Assembly: GCF_003350475.1 (NCBI RefSeq)
Contig: NZ_QQAV01000001.1
Location: 550,836 to 614,835, forward strand
Length of the DNA stretch: 64,000 nt
Origin: Pseudacidovorax intermedius
GTDB lineage: Bacteria > Pseudomonadota > Gammaproteobacteria > Burkholderiales > Burkholderiaceae_C
Direction of reading: 5' to 3'
The translations under genes were made by a program, and so were the position numbers. A model generated the notes under the pieces. The model saw nothing but the letters and a program-made list of their open reading frames with translations, did not search any database and was not told the DNA's origin. Below are positions 61,299-64,000 of this stretch, in pieces (position 1 is the stretch's first letter; every line of letters begins with the position of its first letter).

Positions 61299-61331
61299 CG
61301 CGCACGTGCGCATGCGCGCACATGTGCACAT
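61299..61331. promoter_or_regulatory. 33-nt perfect alternating purine-pyrimidine tract
   Basis: From c61299 to t61331 every base alternates pyrimidine and purine, mostly CG, CA/TG steps. Such a tract is a classical candidate for left-handed Z-DNA under negative supercoiling. It lies between topB and the SET-domain gene, starting 11 bp after a TATACT (-10-like, 61283-61288), so it is probably in the SET gene 5' leader. The structural effect is inference. Confidence 0.7.
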
Positions 61332-61353
61332 CTCAAGCTATCAGAACTCGGCG

Positions 61354-62013
61354 ATGCCCTCCAAATCCCCTTCTTCGCCCGCACCCTCTGCCGGCCGCCG
61401 CATCCAGACCCGGCGCTCCGGCGTGCATGGCAAGGGGGTGTTCGCGACGCAGGACATCGCGGCCGGCGAGCTGGTGATCGAGTACACCGGCGAGGTGATC
61501 AGCTGGACCGAGGCGCTGCGACGCCATCCGCACGACCCGGCCCAGCCCAACCACACCTTCTACTTCCACATCGATGACAAGCATGTGATCGACGGGAAGG
61601 TGCACGGCAACTCGGCCAAGTGGATCAACCACTCCTGCGGGCCCAACTGCGAGACCGAGGTCGAGGACGGCCGCGTATTCATCCGTGCCCTGCGCGACAT
61701 CGCCGCGGGCGAAGAGCTCAACTACGACTATGGCCTGGTGATCGACTCGCCGTACACGCCCGAGCTGTTGGCCGACTTCCCCTGCTGGTGCGGCTCGCCG
61801 CAATGCCGCGGCACGCTGCTGGCGCCGCCGGAGGACGCCGAGGCCGTGCCGGGCAAGGGCGGCAAGAAGAAGAAAGCGAAGAAGGCCAAGAAGGCCGGGT
61901 CCGGCAAGAAGGCGGGCAAGGCGGAGAAGTCCGCCAAGTCGGGCAAGAAGGCGGGCGGCAAGGCCGACACCGGGGCCAAGCCCCGCAAGAAGAAGGCGAA
62001 GGACAAGGCCTGA
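61354..62013 (+). CDS. SET-domain lysine methyltransferase-like protein with lysine-rich tail
   Basis: A 219-residue protein. Residues 10-155 form a SET domain: SGVHGKGVFATQDIAAGELV, IEYTGEVISW, the SAM/active-site GNSAKWINHSCGPNC, the catalytic-Tyr motif EELNYDYG, and a post-SET Cys cluster CWCGSPQCRGTLL. All key residues are present, so S-adenosylmethionine-dependent lysine methylation is expected. The last 60 residues are a Lys/Ala/Gly-rich tail (KKAKKAKKAGSGKKAGKAEK) like histone H1 or its bacterial mimics. Its stop overlaps the birA start (TGATG). The ATG at 61354 was chosen; a GTG at 61306 inside the alternating tract is possible. Confidence 0.9.
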   Translation: MPSKSPSSPAPSAGRRIQTRRSGVHGKGVFATQDIAAGELVIEYTGEVISWTEALRRHPHDPAQPNHTFYFHIDDKHVIDGKVHGNSAKWINHSCGPNCETEVEDGRVFIRALRDIAAGEELNYDYGLVIDSPYTPELLADFPCWCGSPQCRGTLLAPPEDAEAVPGKGGKKKKAKKAKKAGSGKKAGKAEKSAKSGKKAGGKADTGAKPRKKKAKDKA

Positions 62014-62822
62014 TGGCCGCCATGTCGCAGGTCTGGCCCGTCGACGCGCTGCAGCAGGCCCTGGCCGCGCAGCTGCCCAGCCTGCGCGTCGAGGTGGTGG
62101 ACGAGATAGCCTCCACCAACACCGAGCTCATGCGCCGCGCCCGTGCCGGCGACACCCGCGCCGTGCTGCTGGTGGCCGAGCGCCAGACGGCCGGCCGCGG
62201 ACGCCTGGGACGGCAGTGGGAAGGTGGCGTGCCCCAGGAGCGCGCCGCCTCGCTGATGTTCTCCCTCTCCCTGCCGCTGGCGCCCCGCAGCTGGTCGGGG
62301 CTGTCCCTGGCGGTGGGCGTGAGCGCAGCCGAATCGCTGGACCCGCTGGGCAACGCCGGCGTGCAGATCAAGTGGCCCAACGACCTGTGGGTTCAGGACC
62401 GCAAGCTGGCCGGCATCCTGATCGAGACCGCCTCCACCGGCCACGCGACGGCGGCGCCGCGCCAGGTGGTGATCGGCATCGGCATCAACATCGGCCCGCG
62501 GCCCGCCGACGCCATGCGCACGCCGCCGGCCTGGGTGCGCCAGTGGGCGCCGCAGGCCGAACCGGCCAGCGTGCTGCTGGCCGTGGCGCCAGCGCTGCTC
62601 GCCGAGGTCCTGCGCTTCGCCGACGAGGGCTTCGCACCCGTTGCTCCGCGTTTCGCGGCGCGCGACGCGCTGCTGGGCCGCGATGTGCACCTGAGCGACG
62701 GCACCGCCGGCCGCTGTGAGGGCGTGGCGCCCGACGGAGAACTGCGCATCGCCACCACTGCCGGCCTGCGGCTGGTCGATAGCGCCGAGGTCAGCGTGCG
62801 GCCCTTGGGCCAGGCCTTCTGA
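62013..62822 (+). CDS. birA: biotin-[acetyl-CoA-carboxylase] ligase, no HTH domain
   Basis: A 269-residue biotin protein ligase that attaches biotin to the carboxylase carrier protein. The catalytic domain is complete: EIASTNTELMRRARAGDTRA, the ATP/biotin loop ERQTAGRGRLGRQWEGG, KWPNDLWVQDRKLAGILIET and GIGINIGPRP, then the SH3-like C-terminal domain (ALLGRDVHLSDGTAGRCEGV). The N-terminal winged helix of the bifunctional E. coli BirA repressor is absent, so this form should not bind the bio operator. It overlaps the SET gene stop by one base and is followed 8 bp later by a small membrane protein gene. Confidence 0.95.
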   Translation: MAAMSQVWPVDALQQALAAQLPSLRVEVVDEIASTNTELMRRARAGDTRAVLLVAERQTAGRGRLGRQWEGGVPQERAASLMFSLSLPLAPRSWSGLSLAVGVSAAESLDPLGNAGVQIKWPNDLWVQDRKLAGILIETASTGHATAAPRQVVIGIGINIGPRPADAMRTPPAWVRQWAPQAEPASVLLAVAPALLAEVLRFADEGFAPVAPRFAARDALLGRDVHLSDGTAGRCEGVAPDGELRIATTAGLRLVDSAEVSVRPLGQAF

Positions 62823-62829
62823 GCAGCCC

Positions 62830-63060
62830 ATGCTCCTGCGCCTGTTCGTCATCGCCCTCGTGCTGGCCAATGCCGGCTACTTCCTGTGGGCGCGTGGCGA
62901 CCTGGCCGGCTTCGGCCTGGTGCCTGCCAGCCTGCGCGAGCGCGAGCCCCAGCGGCTCAACACGCAGATCCGCCCCGAGCTGCTGGAGGTGCGCCCCGCA
63001 CCGGCCGATGCGCCGGCCGCCCCGGCCCCCGAACCCGCCAGCTCCTCGCCAGCGCGCTGA
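62830..63060 (+). CDS. small membrane-anchored protein, SPOR-protein-like N-terminus
   Basis: A 76-residue protein: one N-terminal transmembrane helix (LLRLFVIALVLANAGYFLWA), then REREPQRLNTQIRPELLEVR and a Pro/Ala-rich end. In relatives the gene after birA often encodes a SPOR-domain protein that has the same N-terminal helix and the EPQRL...QIRPE segment; here the C-terminal SPOR domain is missing. It is either a naturally short form or a shortened gene. It converges with the sensor kinase gene 13 bp away. Confidence 0.7.
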   Translation: MLLRLFVIALVLANAGYFLWARGDLAGFGLVPASLREREPQRLNTQIRPELLEVRPAPADAPAAPAPEPASSSPAR

Positions 63061-63072
63061 GCGGGCCAAGCG

Positions 63073-64000
63073 TCAGCCCTCCGGGGGCTCTGTGTCGAAG
63101 CGCACGGTGAAGCGCGTGCCGGGCGGATGCTGCCCCGGATGCGCCTCCTGCAGCAGCACCTGCGCCCGGTGCTGGCCCGCGATCTCTCGCACGATCGGCA
63201 GGCCCAGGCCGGAGCCGTCCGCCTCGTTGCCCAGCACGCGGTAGAAGGGCTCGAACACCAGCTCGCGCTCGGCCTCGGGGATGCCCGGGCCGTTGTCCTC
63301 CACCTGCAGCAGCAGCACATGGCCGAAGGGGTCGGCCAGTACGCGCGCCGTGATCACGCCGGGGCGCCCCGGCGTGGAACTCGTGTAGTTGATGGCGTTG
63401 TCCAGCAGGTTGCGGATCAGCTCGCGCAGCAGGGTGGGGTTGCCCGGCAGCGTCACGCCGGCCGCGCCCGGCTGCGCGCCGTCGTAGCCCAGGTCCAATG
63501 ACTTGTCCATGGCGCGCGGCAGCAACTCGCGCACGGCATCGATGGTCAAGCGCGCCAGGTCGCAGGGCTGGCGCGCCAGCACGCCGGCACCGCCCTCGGC
63601 CCGGGCCAGGGCCAGCAGCTGGTTGACGGTGTGCGTGGCGCGCATGCTGGCACGGCCGATCTGCTTGAGCGACTGCTTGAGCTCGTCGGCATTGGCACCC
63701 TCGCGCTGGGCCAGGTCGGCCTGCATGCGCAGGCCGGCCAGCGGCGTCTTGAGCTGATGGGCCGCGTCGGCCAGGAAGCGCTTCTGCGTGCCGATGGAGT
63801 CGTGCAGCTTGGTCAGCAGCTCGTTGAGCGAGGACACCAACGGGGCCACCTCCAGCGGAATGGAAGTGGCGTCGATGGGCCGCAGGTCGTCGGGCTCCCG
63901 TTCGCGGATGCGGTCCTCCACCACCGACAGCGGCTTGATGCCGCGGGCCAGTGCGATCCACAGCAGCATGACGCCCAGCGGCACCAGCGCGAACTGGGGC
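63073..64000 (-). CDS. TctE/QseC-like sensor histidine kinase, N-terminus outside window
   Basis: The C-terminal 309 residues of a membrane sensor kinase; the frame is open to the window edge (PQFALVPLGVMLLW...), so the sensor domain and start lie beyond it. Visible are the second transmembrane helix, the H box FLADAAHQLKTPLAGLRMQA, the N box LIRNLLDNAINYT, G1 in VEDNGPGIPEAE, F box FEPFYRV and G2 GSGLGLPIV. All catalytic elements are intact. The H box wording fits the TctE branch, whose members regulate tricarboxylate uptake in relatives, which is notable in a genome rich in Bug proteins; this link is inference. Confidence 0.9.
   Translation of the reverse strand, partial: PQFALVPLGVMLLWIALARGIKPLSVVEDRIREREPDDLRPIDATSIPLEVAPLVSSLNELLTKLHDSIGTQKRFLADAAHQLKTPLAGLRMQADLAQREGANADELKQSLKQIGRASMRATHTVNQLLALARAEGGAGVLARQPCDLARLTIDAVRELLPRAMDKSLDLGYDGAQPGAAGVTLPGNPTLLRELIRNLLDNAINYTSSTPGRPGVITARVLADPFGHVLLLQVEDNGPGIPEAERELVFEPFYRVLGNEADGSGLGLPIVREIAGQHRAQVLLQEAHPGQHPPGTRFTVRFDTEPPEG

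Noticed and set aside
57785-61477. A 1230-codon open frame on the plus strand through topB
   Set aside because: It is antisense to the well-supported topB gene, has Arg/His/Gly-biased composition typical of GC-rich shadow frames and no recognisable motif.

Overview
This 64 kb window is very GC-rich and densely coded. It looks like chromosome of a Burkholderiales bacterium, most likely Comamonadaceae (relatives of Variovorax, Acidovorax or Xenophilus). The reasons are three Bug/TctC-type solute-binding proteins standing alone next to catabolic genes, many LysR regulators, the protein family mix (SlyD-like FKBP, IF-1 with an extended tail, BirA next to a small membrane anchor, TctE-like kinase), and short dispersed palindromes typical of these genomes. 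That assignment is inference from gene content only. I see no rRNA, tRNA, CRISPR array, insertion sequence or phage gene.

Layout. 1-3.5 kb: end of a VOC protein, a YafJ-like glutamine amidotransferase, and a TonB-dependent siderophore receptor behind a Fur-box-like site. 3.6-21.6 kb: a large acyl-CoA catabolic island. It holds two LysR regulators, a MaoC/FAS1-like hydratase, an MmgE/PrpD protein, two acyl-CoA dehydrogenases, an MFE2-like SDR, a crotonase, a CoA-transferase, a thiolase, an AMP-forming CoA ligase, a DUF35 plus Cys-less thiolase-fold pair, a CaiB-type CoA-transferase and two Bug proteins. Together these can activate a carboxylic acid, oxidise and hydrate it, and cleave it by thiolysis and perhaps by retro-aldol cleavage; the substrate is not identifiable from sequence. 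21.6-30.7 kb: gshB and benE (4-bp overlap), an NTF2-like protein, a PuuE-like deacetylase, an amidase with a Bug protein, and a LysR gene next to a RidA/FAD-oxidoreductase pair. 30.7-36.6 kb: housekeeping genes: the overlapping speD-murU-pepP operon, divergent from transketolase and GAPDH, the latter ending in a clear terminator.

36.6-63 kb: a frameshifted amidase, an AAG-type DNA glycosylase, MFS transporters, MntH, YciI, pirin, a stand-alone receiver protein, a degenerate histidine-kinase-like protein, DUF3606, YihY, transglutaminase, CYTH-CHAD, IF-1 and a PuuD-like hydrolase. A 920-bp gene-free region at 57.3-58.2 kb holds a pair of 172-bp inverted repeats around an 8-bp minisatellite. At 58.2-62 kb, topoisomerase III with a C-terminal SWIB domain lies head-to-head with a SET-domain protein that has a lysine-rich, histone-H1-like tail. 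The intergenic region between them contains a perfect 33-nt alternating purine-pyrimidine tract. This eukaryote-like chromatin pair is the most unusual thing in the window. birA, a small anchor protein and a truncated TctE-like sensor kinase close the window.
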